DNA of 64,000 bases. Origin: Paratinospora sagittata (taxonomy: Eukaryota; Streptophyta; Magnoliopsida; Ranunculales; Menispermaceae). The stretch lies in NCBI GenBank assembly GCA_035771175.1, contig CM069604.1:16183115-16247114 (forward strand), in the 5' to 3' direction. This document shows positions 12,866 through 25,600 of this stretch, piece by piece. A program made the position numbers and the translations under genes. The notes beneath the pieces are model-generated. The model was not told the DNA's origin and ran no database searches. It saw only the letters and a program-made list of their open reading frames with translations. The first letter of the stretch is position 1. Every line of letters starts with the position of its first letter.

Positions 12866-13640
12866 TTAGGAGCTCTCCTTCTCAGGTCTGAACTCTATGT
12901 ACTTGGTTTTCTCCATGTCCTCAGCCATTATGTACTTATCTGCCTTGGATAGAATTTCAACGTAAGTTTGGGTAGGCATTTTTGACAACAAGAAGTGCAA
13001 TTGACCTGGCCTGAGCTCGGCTTTAAAGGCTAATTGAATGGCTCCGTCAAAATAGTCATCAACGTCCAGACACTGCTTGTTAAACGCTTCACATAACTCC
13101 TCAGACTCTCTCTTTCTTTTCTCATTGCTTCCAATGAAGTGGTTGACAAAATCTCGCCACAACTGTCCGAAGGAGGTGATAGATTGAGGCTCAAGGGCTC
13201 GGTACCATTTCATAACTGAACCTTCTGCCAAGGTGAACAGGAAACCAAGACACATGGTGTTGAACGAATAACTCTTCGACTCCATCCAATCTTTTTAGGT
13301 ATTGACGTGGTTGTGGGTATCCTTCGTGTCATCATACATTCCAATCTCAAAAGTTTTTATCTTCATTGGGAATGGAGCCTCATGAATCTCCTCAACAAAT
13401 GAAGAATTCGCATTCATAAAGTCATTTTCATCGACACATAGCACAGGCGACCTCCACGGTTGAAATGCCAGAGGCCGGTGAGGTCGGGGTTCCCCGTTTT
13501 TCGCCTTCTTCTCTGGTTGGCATTCTGAAAGGCCAGGCTTGGTGGAGGTCGTCTCCTATTGGAAATTTTTTGAAGAATCTGCTTGCCTCTTCCTGACATC
13601 TAACGAATATCGGAGATCCCCCATGGAAAGGCTCTGACAC
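12866..13640 (-). pseudogene. Ty3 gag (retrotrans_gag) fragment
   Basis: An open stretch of 139 codons (13285-12866) contains 'KWYRALEPQSITSFGQLW' then a FVNHFIG segment, then KADKYIMAEDMEK near its end. This is the usual Ty3 gag order: 'KWF..L.P.SI.SF..L...F...F', a central helix with an FN-x-DVDDY motif, and 'L...A.KY...E'. Two overlapping frames at 13414-13640 carry the upstream part and imply a frameshift between 13285 and 13414. Capsid protein role; non-functional here. Confidence 0.75.
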
Positions 13641-14093
13641 TGGGATTCACCCTGTTGCTCAGATCAGGAGAATCCAGGTGGGGCTGGTCCTCTGTGAGTT
13701 CGGCCTAACAAAACTTCATTGTTTTCACCCACATATCCCTCGCGATGAGGCGGTGGTGACAATCTTGACGACTGTCGGGGAGAAGACGCGTCGTTCCAAG
13801 CTTTTCTTTTCTCTCACAGCATCTGAGCTATACCTTGGACGATTTTTTCCAAGTTGCTCAACCACGTTTTCTGTGTACAATCCTGCTTTGCCAAAATCAT
13901 AACAATCCCCTTCGGTCAGCCTCGAGGTTTCTATGACTTTTACTTCGGTTGGGAGTGTGGTGGAGGGTCTAGCTACTCATGGGCTAGGGTCATGCTACAT
14001 CCCCGACGGCCTCAGCAGATCTTAATTCTTGACATAAATAACAATTACGATGTGATTTCTTGCATGTGTTCCACAGACGACGCCAAATGGTGA

Positions 14094-14709
14094 TGTAAGA
14101 TTTGCCCAACACCAATATTTATAGAAAAAATGTAAATGGGAATGAAAATATGAGAGACGAGAAGAAAGACTAACCAAGCTAACAGCTCGGCCTGAGCTCC
14201 AGACACGATGACCTCTACGCTAAGGTAGAGAGGCCCCCAACCTATCGGACCCACGACGCTCCCCCCGTTGGCACCGACATATCTCCCTGGAGAGAGAGAG
14301 AGAGAGAGAAGACAAGGGCTGGTGTTAGGTGCACCGGTGTGATGCCGACCTAAGACCCTTTGATACCTAAGTCAGAGCCAGAAGCGATATTTTTAGGATA
14401 GTGCTCGCTTAAGGCTCTAAAATAGAAATTTGTTTCATACCTTTTTGGTGAATAGTATAAACATATTTATAGTCAAGGGTTTGGTCCCTACTGAAGGGGA
14501 CATGTGGCATTGTGATCCTGGGGAGTACGTGGCGTAGTCTTATAGAGTTGGTCCCTAACGATCGTTGACGTAGGCGCCCAGCTAAGTCACCTTGGGAGCC
14601 TGAGGTAACGAGCATGCTGTTCTCTGAACTTTCTCCGCCTTTGGCTCGTATTTGGGCTTTAGCATGAGCCTTGCACTTTTATAAGCACTAATTTATCCAT
14701 TATTCAACA
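14094..14709 (-). mobile_element. 5' LTR of the minus-strand Ty3 element
   Basis: On the minus strand it runs from TGTTGAATAATGG (14709) to a TTACA end at about 14094, immediately followed by the 'ttggcgtcgtctgtgg' leader. It is about 616 bp long, typical for shorter Tat/TatII-type LTRs. An (AG)n run lies at 14291-14309. Exact termini are inferred from the TG/CA rule; a target duplication cannot be tested because the other end is not identified. Confidence 0.65.
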
Positions 14710-15040
14710 ATTATTATTTTATTTGTAGCATATTATGACCTTTTGAAAACCTATTATAAATTGAATAATGTAGAATATTATCACTTCTTTATTTGCATTC
14801 ATTTTCGTATTAAACTTTTTGTCATTTATAAATTAAAAAAATTATTAAGTAGCTCACGTGCAACGCATGTGCATAGTATATATATATTGATTTGTATTTA
14901 TTAGGAGCACATGTTGATTATTTGAACCTTATTATAAATCTTTAAGAGTTCATTAATCTACAAAAAGAAAATAGGCTATTACTATTAAAAATAAAATTGC
15001 CTTAGACTCTGGATCAAATATTTTAAATTTTGATGATATT
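14710..15040. other. Unassigned AT-rich DNA
   Basis: Nothing is recognisable apart from the palindrome 'cacgtgcaacgcatgtgc' at about 14858-14875, followed by a TA run. Similar 'cgtgcaacgcacg' sequences are common at worn repeat ends in plants. No coding signal. Confidence 0.5.
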
Positions 15041-15874
15041 TTTATCCGACAATTTTATAAGAGAAAGAACTTAAAAAATTGATGTCATGGACAAAGTATA
15101 TTTGTCGAGGTCTTCATTGATTGATCACTTGAAATGAATAAAGTTTTTTTTTATCATTATGAATATGATACGAAACTACTTGGTTCTAAAGTATCATATC
15201 TTTATACAATTGATGCATTTGTATATCTTACAAATTATACAAAGAACATACATTATGTTCTTAAGTATTTTTTTAGCTAGCAAAATACAACGTTGCATCA
15301 AGTTGAAACATTAGAATGATATACTTGAATATGAGAAATGATATCAATTTATTTCATTTGAAAGGATCAAAATCAAAATTGCCCATATATTTAACAAGCT
15401 TAGAGAGGTCTATATTAAAGGTAAATAAACATATCATTGAAGTCATTTTCATACATGAGTTGCATAAGACTGGTTAAATCAATATTTTGCAAAGTTGATA
15501 TTGTTACAATTTAGTTGATTTCTTTTTTAAAGCTTTGTTAATTACAATATTTGTGAAGCTAAATATATCGCTTTAGAATGCGAAGACTAATAGATATTTG
15601 TAGCATGAGGAGGAGAATCTACTAATATCAATACGAGAGGGAGAATTCTTACGAAGAGGAGTTATTGATTAGTGAAATGTACTATGTTTCCTTTAGCTAA
15701 AGTTTTGTCCCACTAGGTTTTCCTTACAAGATTTTTAATGAGGTGGTCCTAATAATATTATAAGACTTTGAAAATATTGTATTTTTCCATTTAGATTTTT
15801 TTTTACCGAGTTTTCTCTAGTAAGGTTTTAATGAGACATATTTTCCACATATAGTGGGTATTTAAAAGGAAGAG
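15041..15874 (+). pseudogene. Copia RT/RNase H 3' remnant and 3' UTR
   Basis: The plus-strand translation near 15185-15280 gives LGSKVSYLYTIDAFVYLTN, matching the end of Copia RT ('Y.SAIGALMYLANCTRPDI'). The stretch at 15375-15480 shows VYIKGK then a TYH..H-like segment, corresponding to the RNase H 'YIKG..TKHIS.K.FY.HEL' block. Many stops and frameshifts are present. The downstream 'gttttgtcccactaggttttcc' and 'taaggttttaatgagacata' are hallmark 3' untranslated repeats of one group of plant Copia elements, leading to the LTR start at 15875. Confidence 0.7.
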
Positions 15875-16280
15875 TGTTATAATAATTGAATAGCACCATT
15901 ATTTCATTATTCCATAACATCAAATTTATAGAATTAACTTTGTAAACATTTGTATTGATTTTGAAACCAATGGAATTAATTTTATAATTAACAAATGGAA
16001 ATAATTTTGTAATCATTGGATTTATTTATTTGATGTAAATGCAATTTAATCCTTCTATTACGGCCAAGAGCCTATATAAGGAGGTGTTTGGATTGTAAAC
16101 AATGTACACATGATCTACACAAAAAGCTTACAAAATCTAGATCAATATAAAAATAAAATTTCTTCCCCATTTTTCTTATTTTTTCTATCAAGTATGTCTC
16201 ATTTTATTTATTTATTTGTAATATTTTTCCTTCATTTTATAACAATTTATCTTCTTTGTTTTTTAGAAGAAACAATGTTA
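15875..16280 (+). mobile_element. 3' LTR of a decayed Copia element (right end approximate)
   Basis: It starts TGTTATAATAATTGAATAG right after a purine-rich 'aaaaggaagag'. A TATA-box-like 'cctatataaggagg' lies at about 16070. The right end is not sharply defined, and a target duplication was not found. Confidence 0.5.
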
Positions 16281-16984
16281 GTTGTTAGTTGTAAAACAAA
16301 CTCTATCATCATATACAAGGACATAGCTATTCATGGGTTAGCGTGGGTTGTAGCCCAGGTAAATATTTTGAATAAATTTCCTATAATACCCTTACTACCC
16401 TTAATTCCTAATTCGACGCCCAAATCGCTCAAATCGCAAATGCCCAAATCGCCTAAATCGCAGCTCCAAATCAATGCCCAAATCGCATTAATAGAGCAAA
16501 TATTTTTAGCTATGAAACTTATCAAAACATCACTTCGTTCTAAAATGGAGGACGGTTTTCTTACAATTGTATGGTGATATATATTAAAAGAGAGATTGTT
16601 AATATCATTGACTTAGATTCTATTATTGATGAATTTGAAGGTTTAGAACCTCGTAGAATAAAGTTTACATGATTTTTATAATTGCATTGCATTGCATTTT
16701 CTTTCCTTTTTTAGGGTTTTACTTTTGTGTTATTTATTATAGTTAATGTATGCATTTTGAGGGATAAGGTTCATTATGCCCCATATCGAGGTGTATCTTT
16801 TATTTTCAATCAATATAATTTTTTTGTACCGTTAAAGTTTGTCTAAAAAATCATTTTTAACTTATCTGAAAGAAAATTCCTAGCTACGCCCCTAATTGTA
16901 CATATCACTTTTGCAGAGATATCAAGTCTATTTCTGACTCGTTAGATATCAAGTCTATTTCTGACTCGTTAATGTCCTCGCCCA
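16281..16984. repeat. Unassigned DNA with small tandem repeats
   Basis: At about 16412-16490 a 'cccaaatcgc'-type unit recurs five or more times. At 16917-16970 a 27-bp unit ('agatatcaagtctatttc...') is exactly duplicated in tandem. The open frame 16110-16577 spans LTR and minisatellite sequence and shows no family resemblance. Confidence 0.7.
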
Positions 16985-18000
16985 CACTAAAAGAAAGAGA
17001 AGGCTTTACCTTCAATTTTTTTTGCTATAAGGTATTTTTTATGGCTGTTGATTTTTTTTTAACTTTGAGAAAAAAATAGTAGCTATATGTAGAGAGTGTA
17101 CGAAACCCACCCTTATCATTTCATTTAGATCGTAGCTAAAGAATGCCAAATTTTTTCCCTCCTTTAGTTTTCCTCTTTCCCGCTCGCTAGTGTGAATAAA
17201 ACCAGGATGCCGTCTCTTCTCTCCTCCACGTGCTCATTTTGAACCTCCATTTCTCCTAGCATTTTTCTCTTGATCTAAACCTCTCTCTCTCTCTCTCTGT
17301 TCATTTTGCAACTCCATTTCTCTCACCTTGGATCGTGAAGCCGCCAAAGCTACAAAACCCAACTTTTGCAGTCGTTAAACATTTAGGGGTAAGATTTCTT
17401 CTCTTTTTTGTATTTCCTAGCCATGAGAACTTGTTTGATATTGAGAAATGAAAAATCCTCCTCATTCCTTATGCTCAATCAATTGGTTGGAAATCCCCTT
17501 TCTCTTTTCTTTTTTTTCTCTTTTTGTTTCTGATTTTTTTTTTAAATGTTAAAAAGGAAGGAAGCCCTATCTTGAGTTAGAACTCTATTTTTTGTTTTAG
17601 ATTTGGGTTTGAGTGTTGTTTAGTTTTCCTTTGAAGATATTGTATAAACTTGATTTGTATTCTTTTTATTTGGGCATGGGTCAAATTTCTTCTTAGAATA
17701 TATGAATCAAATTGTTAAAAGATTTAGTTTTCTTCTTCATCTGGGTTTTCATGGTGCAAATGATTACTAAGGCATCTGTAAATGCCCTTGATTTTGTTGC
17801 ATCAAGATTTTTCATTTGTTCAACTTATGGTACAAAGGTACGAGCACCTTGTTAGTTACATGCTTGTTATCATAAAGAGTGGTTGCATCAAGATTTTTTT
17901 ATTTTGTTTGATATTTAGTTCATTGACTCTGTTTTGCAACTTTTATGCCTGTTTCCCTTTTCCTCTTCTAAAGGTTGCATGAGCATGGCTGATAGAAAAT
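16985..18000 (+). mobile_element. Possible CACTA transposon 5' end and leader
   Basis: CACTAAAAGAAAG at 16985 is one base from the common plant CACTA terminus CACTACAAGAAA. Two GTAGCTA-type subterminal motifs follow (about 17085 and 17130), like those abundant at 32400-33005. A leader-like stretch (about 17150-17395) carrying (CT)9 at 17281-17298 ends at a plausible splice donor 'gggGTAAGATTTC'. It could be the start of the element containing the transposase remnant at 20.1-21.5 kb. Only one end motif and context support this. Confidence 0.4.
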
Positions 18001-19444
18001 TTTGAACACATTCAATATAATTACTGTTTTCCAGGAATACATAGCTTTATGGTAAAATAAAATGGTTTTCATATGATTTTTAAATGATTGTCTTAGTTAG
18101 CTACCTCTTGTATAGAGTTGCTTGAACATGAACCCTTACTTTATGAGACTCACTTAGTTACATAGTGAGACAAGAATGATGTTAAAGGTCATTTGTGATA
18201 TTTTATTTTTGCCAAGAAGGAATTATAAAAGATATTGGAATGACTATAGTTAGAAAGTGATGAAGGATAATGATGAAGCACATGGACTTGATAATGGGGT
18301 AAATTATATTCAAAGGTTTTGCATTTTGAAGCCTATAATTTAAGATGAATTATATATTAGAATTGATAGAAAGTTGTCACTCCTATTGAGTATCAAGATA
18401 AGTTGGAATTACATTCATTTAGGAACAAGCATAACTATCTCATTACACACTTGGTTTATTAACTAATCAATGCAAGCCTCCCGCCTTTATGAGAAGAAAA
18501 GGGGTTTCCAACAAATGAGACATAATCTTTGATGTGGCAATGGTTGATGTCTAACTTTTTCTTTAATAAATAGTTTTCCAATGCAATAAAACTTAAAGTT
18601 AGAAATCCCACCAACTTTTTTTTTGTTATCTTCCGGATTTTCTTACACTATATATAGCTTTCCTCATCTTTGATTAATTTATTAACTTATCTAATTATTA
18701 ACAATGACAAAACTAAGAGCAACAACTTGCAAAAGAGTCTTTTTTTAGTTTAAAAAGACCACGAAACAACAAGTTATACTTGAAATTATGAATCCCAAAT
18801 CATGCAATAAATCAAGAAATCATTATTTATATGTAGTTTTTTTTATTGTTATTGATATTAGATGTATATTACTACTAGACCAACTCTAATGAATATATTT
18901 TATTTTTCTTATCATGCTCAAGCCTACTTTTAGATCATTCGTTATTTCTTTCTTGCTTTTTTGTTGTTCTTTTTGTTAGTGTATGGATTGGGTAAGGGTA
19001 CATTTTCTAAAAGCTTGAATTGTGACTTTCCGAGCTGATGTCTCTTGTCAAACAATTAAATTATGGGTTTAAATATTTCATTCTCTTTTATCTTGATTCA
19101 ATATATACTATTACAAATGTAAGGCATGTGGTGCAAGCAACAAATTTTCCCTAGAATTCTAACTAGTTTTCAATGCAAATACATATAAAACAAATTGAAG
19201 ATTTGCATTTTAGATATAGAAAAAAAAAAAAATATAAACAAAAGTAGTTACGAACTAATAAGATTACAAATAATTGGAAAAAGAACGAATGACTTTGAAA
19301 ATTTAAAAATAACATTAACCTTAAGTTAAAGGATTTTTTACTTCGACATTAATAAAAAAATATGAGGCTATAATCTATTTTCTAAAATTTATATTCATCT
19401 TATCCTCATGGTAGACAAATAGTGTACCGATCAATTATACAAAC
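18001..19444. other. AT-rich, no recognisable gene
   Basis: Poly-A/T runs and worn sequence only. It could be intron or decayed transposon body; I see no protein motif on either strand. Confidence 0.5.
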
Positions 19445-19815
19445 TGTTAATCTAAGTGGCTTTCTACTTAGTATTCTCTTAAGTGTTTTGATGCTTACAA
19501 ACAATATAATTACGGTACTAATTTCTTTAATGTTGTTGTTTCAATGCTAACTAGCTATATCAAATGAATTCAACTATTCTGTCAAAGCATGTGGAAGGAA
19601 CACCATTGTACGAAGATTCAAGAGTTTTATGGTTGTATTTCTTATTTAAAATTTTAGTGTTGTAGAGTAACATTTACATGTTCCAACCACAACATGATTT
19701 GCATCTTTTCAAAAATCATTCATATAGTTTATCATACTCATGCATATACATTATCATATAATTAATTATGCATGCACACACATTAGTTTGATAATTATGC
19801 TATCACTTAGTTATG
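19445..19815 (+). mobile_element. Truncated LTR (5' portion) of the 55.7-60.6 kb family
   Basis: It starts TGTTAATCTAAGTGGC and then tracks the LTR at 55685-60640 read on its minus strand. Shared blocks include 'gtcaaagcatgtggaagg', 'gttttatggttgtat', 'gtgttgtagagtaac', 'cttttcaaaaatcattc' and 'catgcatatacatta'. Only the first ~370 bp of the LTR are present. The open frame 19740-19934 straddles the break and is not a gene. Confidence 0.7.
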
Positions 19816-20138
19816 GTTTGTTGATGTATATTGGCCTTCTAGCCTTAATTTTGATGTATTTGGCTATATGCCTTGGACTTGGATTTGATGATGGGTCTAG
19901 GCATGTTGCCTTAGACTATTTTGGGTTTAATTGAGGACTTTTGTGATCATGGTTGTATGTTTTATTTAAGGATCATTGTCTTATGTTCATTTGGGGACTA
20001 ATATGATCTTTATGATTATTGCCTTGTTCATTGGGAGATTATATCTTGTAGATTCATGTGGATGTACATGTTATGATATTAGAATTGCTAAGTCTATCAG
20101 GTTGATGTGGTTTAAAAAAAAAAAAAAAGTTTGAGGAC
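19816..20138. other. Unassigned
   Basis: This is T/G-rich DNA with repeated 'ttggggactaatatgatc' and 'catgttgccttagac'-like phrases, perhaps worn LTR. It ends in a poly-A run at 20115-20128. No gene is seen. Confidence 0.45.
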
Positions 20139-21545
20139 TCTATGGAGAGTTTGGTTGAGGCTTGTAGGGTCCTGATAATCTCATGGGATGATTTGAGGTG
20201 GTCGTGGATGCTTACGTCGGGTGTCTCACCCCGGCACTTCCGCACGCCGACGCGGTCTCGGTGTGGGCCGTCGCATGTTGAGATCAAATTTAATAAGCAA
20301 GAAAGAAACTATGACGGTCAACAATCTCGTAAGGTTGGTGAAATGGTGATATTTTCACAAAGGGGTCAACAATCTCGTAAGGTTGGTGAAATGGTGATAT
20401 TTTCACAAAGGGTTCGTCCTTATAATTTGGTTGAATGCAATAGATTAACATTGAAGAAGTTTGATGAGGCTCAATGGTATATTTTGAATAATTGTGAAGA
20501 TATATCTTGTTATATTAAGTAAGTGAATCTCTTAATACGTTTATATTTTTCTATTTTTTGACATGTAAATTTTTATTATCATTTTGTTAATTTTTACTTA
20601 ATTTTCAATTCATAGTGAGCATATGGAGGAATTAACAAAGGAAAGTCCAATTAATGTCAAGCAACGACATCAATTGCAATTTCCATTATGGTTTGAAAAA
20701 CGAGTATGAATTTGATGAGTATTTTCATTGTTCGTCAACTATTACGTCTTTTTAACGTATATTAAAATGATAGTCATCTAATAGTACCTTTTACAAACTT
20801 GGTGTACTTGTGCGACATAATAGGTTAAAGCAATGCAGCATAATAATTTACAAGGTGCGATTGATGAATTGTATGCCTTAGCATGTGGTCATGACATTCG
20901 GGTTCATAAATATTTTGCTTGTATTATGGATGATGTTAGGTTTAGTACGCAAGATCATGGAGAGCAAAATGTATGTCAAAAAAGTGGAGTGTCAGTTGAG
21001 GGGGATCATAATGCTCAGATGACTGATTTCTATGGTGTCTTGTATGATGTTATTGAGTTATCCTACGTTTTTGGATATTCAGTAGTACTATTAAAGTGTA
21101 AATGGTTTGACACTGATTTGAAAAATAATAATAACACGCAATGACTATAATTTGAAATGCATCAACATCAATTTTACTTGGTACGAGGACGATCCATTCA
21201 TATTCGCCTCACAAGCACAACAAGTTTTTTACCTTCAAAACCCAAAACATGGCAAGAATTGGTGTGTGGTTCAAAAACTGCAGTACAGACGTGTGGGAAA
21301 TGCCAGAGAAATCATTAATTTCTACAAATGTTGATAATAAAGATTTCTCATGATATAGATGATATTAGATTACAACGACAAGATGTCAAACCTATTAATG
21401 TGTCATCGAAATTGATGAAGTTCAAGGAAGAAGCAATATAGATGATTTTGTTTGTGATGAACCTGATGATGATGATGATACTTTAATTGAATATTGTAGT
21501 GAGTCTATTTTAGAATGTGAAAATGACAGTGATATTGATAATTAG
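20139..21545 (+). pseudogene. CACTA (En/Spm) TNP2-type transposase C-terminal part
   Basis: A run of exon-like blocks matches the C-terminal half of plant CACTA transposase proteins. Block 1 (to 20518) contains FDEAQWYILNNCEDISCYI, followed by a GTAAGT donor at 20519. Block 2 (about 20615-20706) continues with EHMEELTKESPIN and FPLWFEKR, the DUF4218-end pattern 'EH...L....P......FP.WF'. Block 3 (20833-21144) has LYALACGHDIRV, GVSVEGDH and DFYGVLYDVIELSY, then VVLLKCKWFD, the DUF4216 pattern. A frameshift near 21130-21150 moves to a new frame reading WYEDDPFIFASQAQQVFYL. An acidic tail (DDDDDTLIEY) ends with a stop at 21543. The catalytic N-terminal part is absent, and the frameshift and an upstream insert make it a pseudogene. 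Confidence 0.75.
20316..20411 (+). repeat. 48-bp in-frame tandem duplication
   Basis: A 48-bp unit starting 'ggtcaacaatctcg' at 20316 is repeated exactly at 20364, duplicating the 16 residues GQQSRKVGEMVIFSQR without breaking the frame. Perfect identity suggests a recent slip within the transposase remnant. Confidence 0.9.
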
Positions 21546-22658
21546 GTAAAAATCTTTATCTATTGTAGTCACTTAACTCTTAGATGATAGGCAAAATTAA
21601 TTTATGTTTTTTGCTTAGTTCATAATATATTATGTAACACGCGAATTATATAATAGCAATATTATACAACTATCTTGAATTCATTTTTCTTCACAGTATA
21701 TTGGGGTATTTAGATGAATATTATTTACATTGATTTTCTTTTATGTTTTGCGTACGATATGGCACCTGATAGATGTCCACTTCAATGTCAACAGTCCCAA
21801 AGGAGCCTAGTAGTGATGGTTTCTCTACTGGTATACGTGTCCTAAACTTTTTCACCTATAATAGACTTGTAAGCATGTTTATATCTATTGGGAGCAACTA
21901 AACATACCACAATAATTACTTCTCACACCACATTTACTCTTTTTACCACACTCAATAGTAATCCACTTTTTTTTACCCTAAAAAAATGTCCAATACTCCC
22001 TAAAATAACCCTCAATTTCAAAAAAAAAAAAGAAATACCATCGATTTAAACAAAAAAAAACCCTCGAACCTATTCTGCCATTGCCATTTCTTGAAGCCCG
22101 AAACCTATTCCGCCATTGTCGTTCTTCAAGTTCGAACCTTGCGCCATTGTTGTTGTTCTTCTTCTTCTTCTTTGATACGAACCGTATTTCGTCCAAAAAT
22201 CGTCAAACGAACCCTAATTTGAATCACCCTCAAATCGAGCTTATAGATTGAGGTTTTCACCATTGTTTAGGCGTTGTTTTGGCATCTTGGAAGAATATTT
22301 CCAACTTTTTTGAGGTATTTTTCTTTTCATAGACATTTTGGGTACATTTGTGTATTTGTGCATGTGTTTAGTGTATTTTTTTGCCTTTTTCGTTGTACCG
22401 TTGTTTGTTTATTGTATTGTTGTGTGTATGGAAAAAAACAAGGAAAAAAGTGTTAACATAGCCCCAGAAAACCATGGTTCGGTAGGTACTACCGAACCAG
22501 TCTCCACAGTTTGGTAGTGCAGGACCGAACCGAGGCATTAGGTTAGTGCTTACCAAACCATGGTTTTCCCTTTTTTCTTGTTCTTTGTTTTTGTATTTGA
22601 GGTTTTTTCATTACAAAAATTGTTCTAGTGAGCTTGTTTTTTGATGTGGTATGTAAAT
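21546..22658. other. Spacer and likely leader of the PMD pseudogene
   Basis: 21546-21890 is unassigned. From about 21890 the DNA becomes 'ccacac'- and 'aaccctc'-rich, with short CTT repeats (about 22155-22170), like an untranslated leader. A GAGGTA near 22313 could be a donor. A hairpin occurs at 22455-22562. Small open frames here on both strands show no family resemblance. Confidence 0.45.
22455..22562. repeat. Imperfect hairpin with CCATGGTTCGGTA arms
   Basis: The left arm 'aaaaccatggttcggtag' pairs with the right arm 'taccaaaccatggtttt', with smaller 'taccgaacca' and 'ggaccgaaccga' elements between. The GGTTCGGT core is the same as in the large array downstream of the PMD pseudogene (26.56-28.64 kb). 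Confidence 0.7.
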
Positions 22659-25600
22659 ATGACGAGGAGACGCGGTACAACCCAATCCGAGCAAAGTGTT
22701 GCACGTGTTCAGCCAATCGCGTCAACCAGGAGACAACGACTCCATTCTAATTTACCAGATGTCCAAAGCAATGTGGAGGAAGAAGAAGAGATTGATGAAA
22801 CAAGCACGCAAAATATTGCGCAAGAGAGTACTAATACTGACGAAGGGACAACTGAAGGTCTCAGGCCTTATTGATACTTCTCTCCTTGTTAGCTTCAAAA
22901 ATCACGTCGCTGCATATATATGGGATGGCACTGTAAGTTGTTATCCTTATAATTAAAATGTGTATATTTCTTATGTTATGTTATTAATATTAGTTGTTCT
23001 TATGTCTATATTTATTCAATTTTCCTTTGCGTTCACAGTATCACCCCCTATTGAGCTGCTTAAACCACGGTGCAGAAGTACCTGAATGGGACCTATCTTG
23101 TCACCTTGAACAAGAAAGACTTCAAGAAATCATACAACAATCTAGTTTGGGTCCGATATATGGATGCTCTTACACCTCCGCTGACAAGACTCTAATAAAT
23201 TTATTCGTGGAGTGATGGCAACCGAAGACAAATACATTTCACCTTCCCTTCGGTGAAATGACAATCACACTGGATGATGTTCAGATTCTCCTCAACATCC
23301 CTGTTGTTGGCAAAGTTGTCTCAGTCGAACCACTTGACAATGCCAGTGCAATTGAGTTGTTGACGTGAGGGTTGGGAGTCACGCGGTCCGATGCATATGA
23401 TCAAATCTTTGGTGTAAAAAGTCAATCTGTGTCAACACACTGGCTTAAAGAGCAATTTGGCACTGCCAAGGAAGGCAACGCCCCCTACCTTTCGGTGGAA
23501 TTGATAAGTTGAGTTTTAAATAGTGTTTTGCATGTCATTTTTTATAGGTGCGTTTGCTTAGTTTTTAGATATATTTACATTAATTGTTCATATTTAGTGT
23601 TTTAGGTCCATTTAGATATTTTTATAAATTTTAGAAGTTAGTTCTGAATATTTTCATGAATAAAATGCATTAGGCTAGCTTAGGAAAATAATCACGACCT
23701 TTAGATATTTTTTCCTAAAGTCATTAGCATCATTTTCATGTTGATAGTCTTGCATTTTACATGTTAATACATATTTGCATATAGTTTTTTATATTAATTG
23801 ATTAATATAGATTACTTACACTTGTTTATATTGGTTGAAAAAAATACATGGAGCATGGAAGAAATACTAAGTACAAAGCCTTCAAGAGAGGATAGAGGAT
23901 AGAAAATTTGGCTAAGTCCCAAGATGCCCAAAAATTGAGCTTTCTGGGTGTCGCGGTGCTGCGGGCTGAAACAACACGATGTTTGGTAAGTTTCGGGGCA
24001 ATTTTGACCATTTGTCTTGGAAGCAACTAGGGCAATATATATTGTTTTGTAGGGTTTTAAAAGGGAGATTTCTCACATTCTAAACACGTCCAATTGGTAA
24101 TTGAGAGAGAAGAGAAAGAGGAGAAGAATTGCAGGTTGAAGAAGGAGAATCTCTTGTAAAGGGGGTTTCTAATTTCATTTTCTTCTTTCAATTTGCAATG
24201 ATGACAACTCTTGTAGCCTTTACTCTTGTATTAATGGATTGGATTATGAGCTAATTTGATTATCTAGAGTTTTGATTGATTTATGTGAATCTTATGATTT
24301 GATTTTTTTTTATGTGTTTCTTGAATCAAATTATCTAGTTTATTTACAACTCTCCATGCTTAATGCTTCTAAATTGCTGGCCACATTTTGGTTGATTATG
24401 GATTTAATATCTATCACTCGAGAGAGGGGGTATTGAATTAGATCAAGAGAGTTGTAACTTAGGGTAGAGTATTGAGTCGAGAGACCTACAAAGCCCTATG
24501 AAATCCATTAAAATGAATCATAGAACCTAAAACACTCTTGATTTAAAGGTTTGTCACTCAAGAGAGGGAATTGATAGATCGAGAGTAAATATTCAAGCTG
24601 TCACTCGAGAGAGGGGTTTGAGTGAAAATAGATTCAGGATTTATAAACCTATGTTTGATTAAATTACACAATTATAGAAGATCATAAGAGACACATAGTG
24701 ACATCAAAACTCTAGAACATTAGATTCATTGACTTTCTTTCTAATTCTCCTATTAATTGCATAGTTTAGTATTAATTTAAGTTGCTTTATTTTCAAGCAC
24801 ATTAATCATCAATTTTTTATCGCCTAGATAAAATCAAGACTATAGTAGTTTTGGGCATTTTTAACAGTTAAATTAACTATCCCTATGGACGATACCCAAC
24901 TCACTTTGGGATTATTATAACTTGACAATCGTATACTTGCGATTCATGACAAAGTCACGATCAGGAATGCGCGACAAGGGCATACCTCTTATATCTGTTG
25001 GATTGTACATTATTTTGTGATAAGTCTGGCATGTGCGTTTCTGTATCCTACCTTCAATTGCTAATGGACGTGGATATGATAGGACAATACTCATGGGGTG
25101 TTAGATGTCTGGCGTAATTGTATCATCATCTTGGGTTTGCTACGAGACAGGAAGTGTCTCAGATTGCAGGATACCTCACCTTGCTTGAGGTATGCATTTC
25201 TACATTTGACAAAATATTCTTTAATAGACATTAATTGTTACTTGTATGCATGTTTATAATTCCATTATCTTTTGTAGCGCTAGGGTTGGATATACGATCA
25301 TTTCTCATCGTTTCGTCCGCATGCCAACCCTGATTACACCATGAACCTTCCACGTGTTCAGATGTTGATCCCGAAAAAGGAAATGAGGGTAGACAACAAT
25401 TACATGACGGCGTTGCAGGTGAAACTTGATAGGTTACGGCCACAGGAGGTTAGTAAAAACATTGTATCATTACATTAACAGTCAACTATGTCACTTTAAC
25501 AAAATTTCAATCATTTGTGTAACTAATTATATAAATACATGAACATGTGTATTAGGATCCATATCAGGATCTAAGACCAACCTGCCCGATTTTTGAAGTT

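Larger units (their letters stand above)
11694..14093 (-). mobile_element. Internal region of a Ty3 (Tat-like) element
   Basis: From right to left on the minus strand are a PBS-like region at 14060-14093, a leader, gag (about 13640-12866), a protease (12253-12041) and a worn tail to 11694. The leader contains 'tttggcgtcgtctgtgg', close to the TTTGGCGCCGTCTGTGG seen after the LTR in Tat-type Ty3 elements. RT, RNase H and integrase are not recognisable here, so the element is truncated or very decayed on the left. Confidence 0.65.

Noticed and set aside
16110..16577. 155-codon open frame
   Set aside because: Runs from an LTR end through a minisatellite; no similarity to any family I know and no gene-like context.
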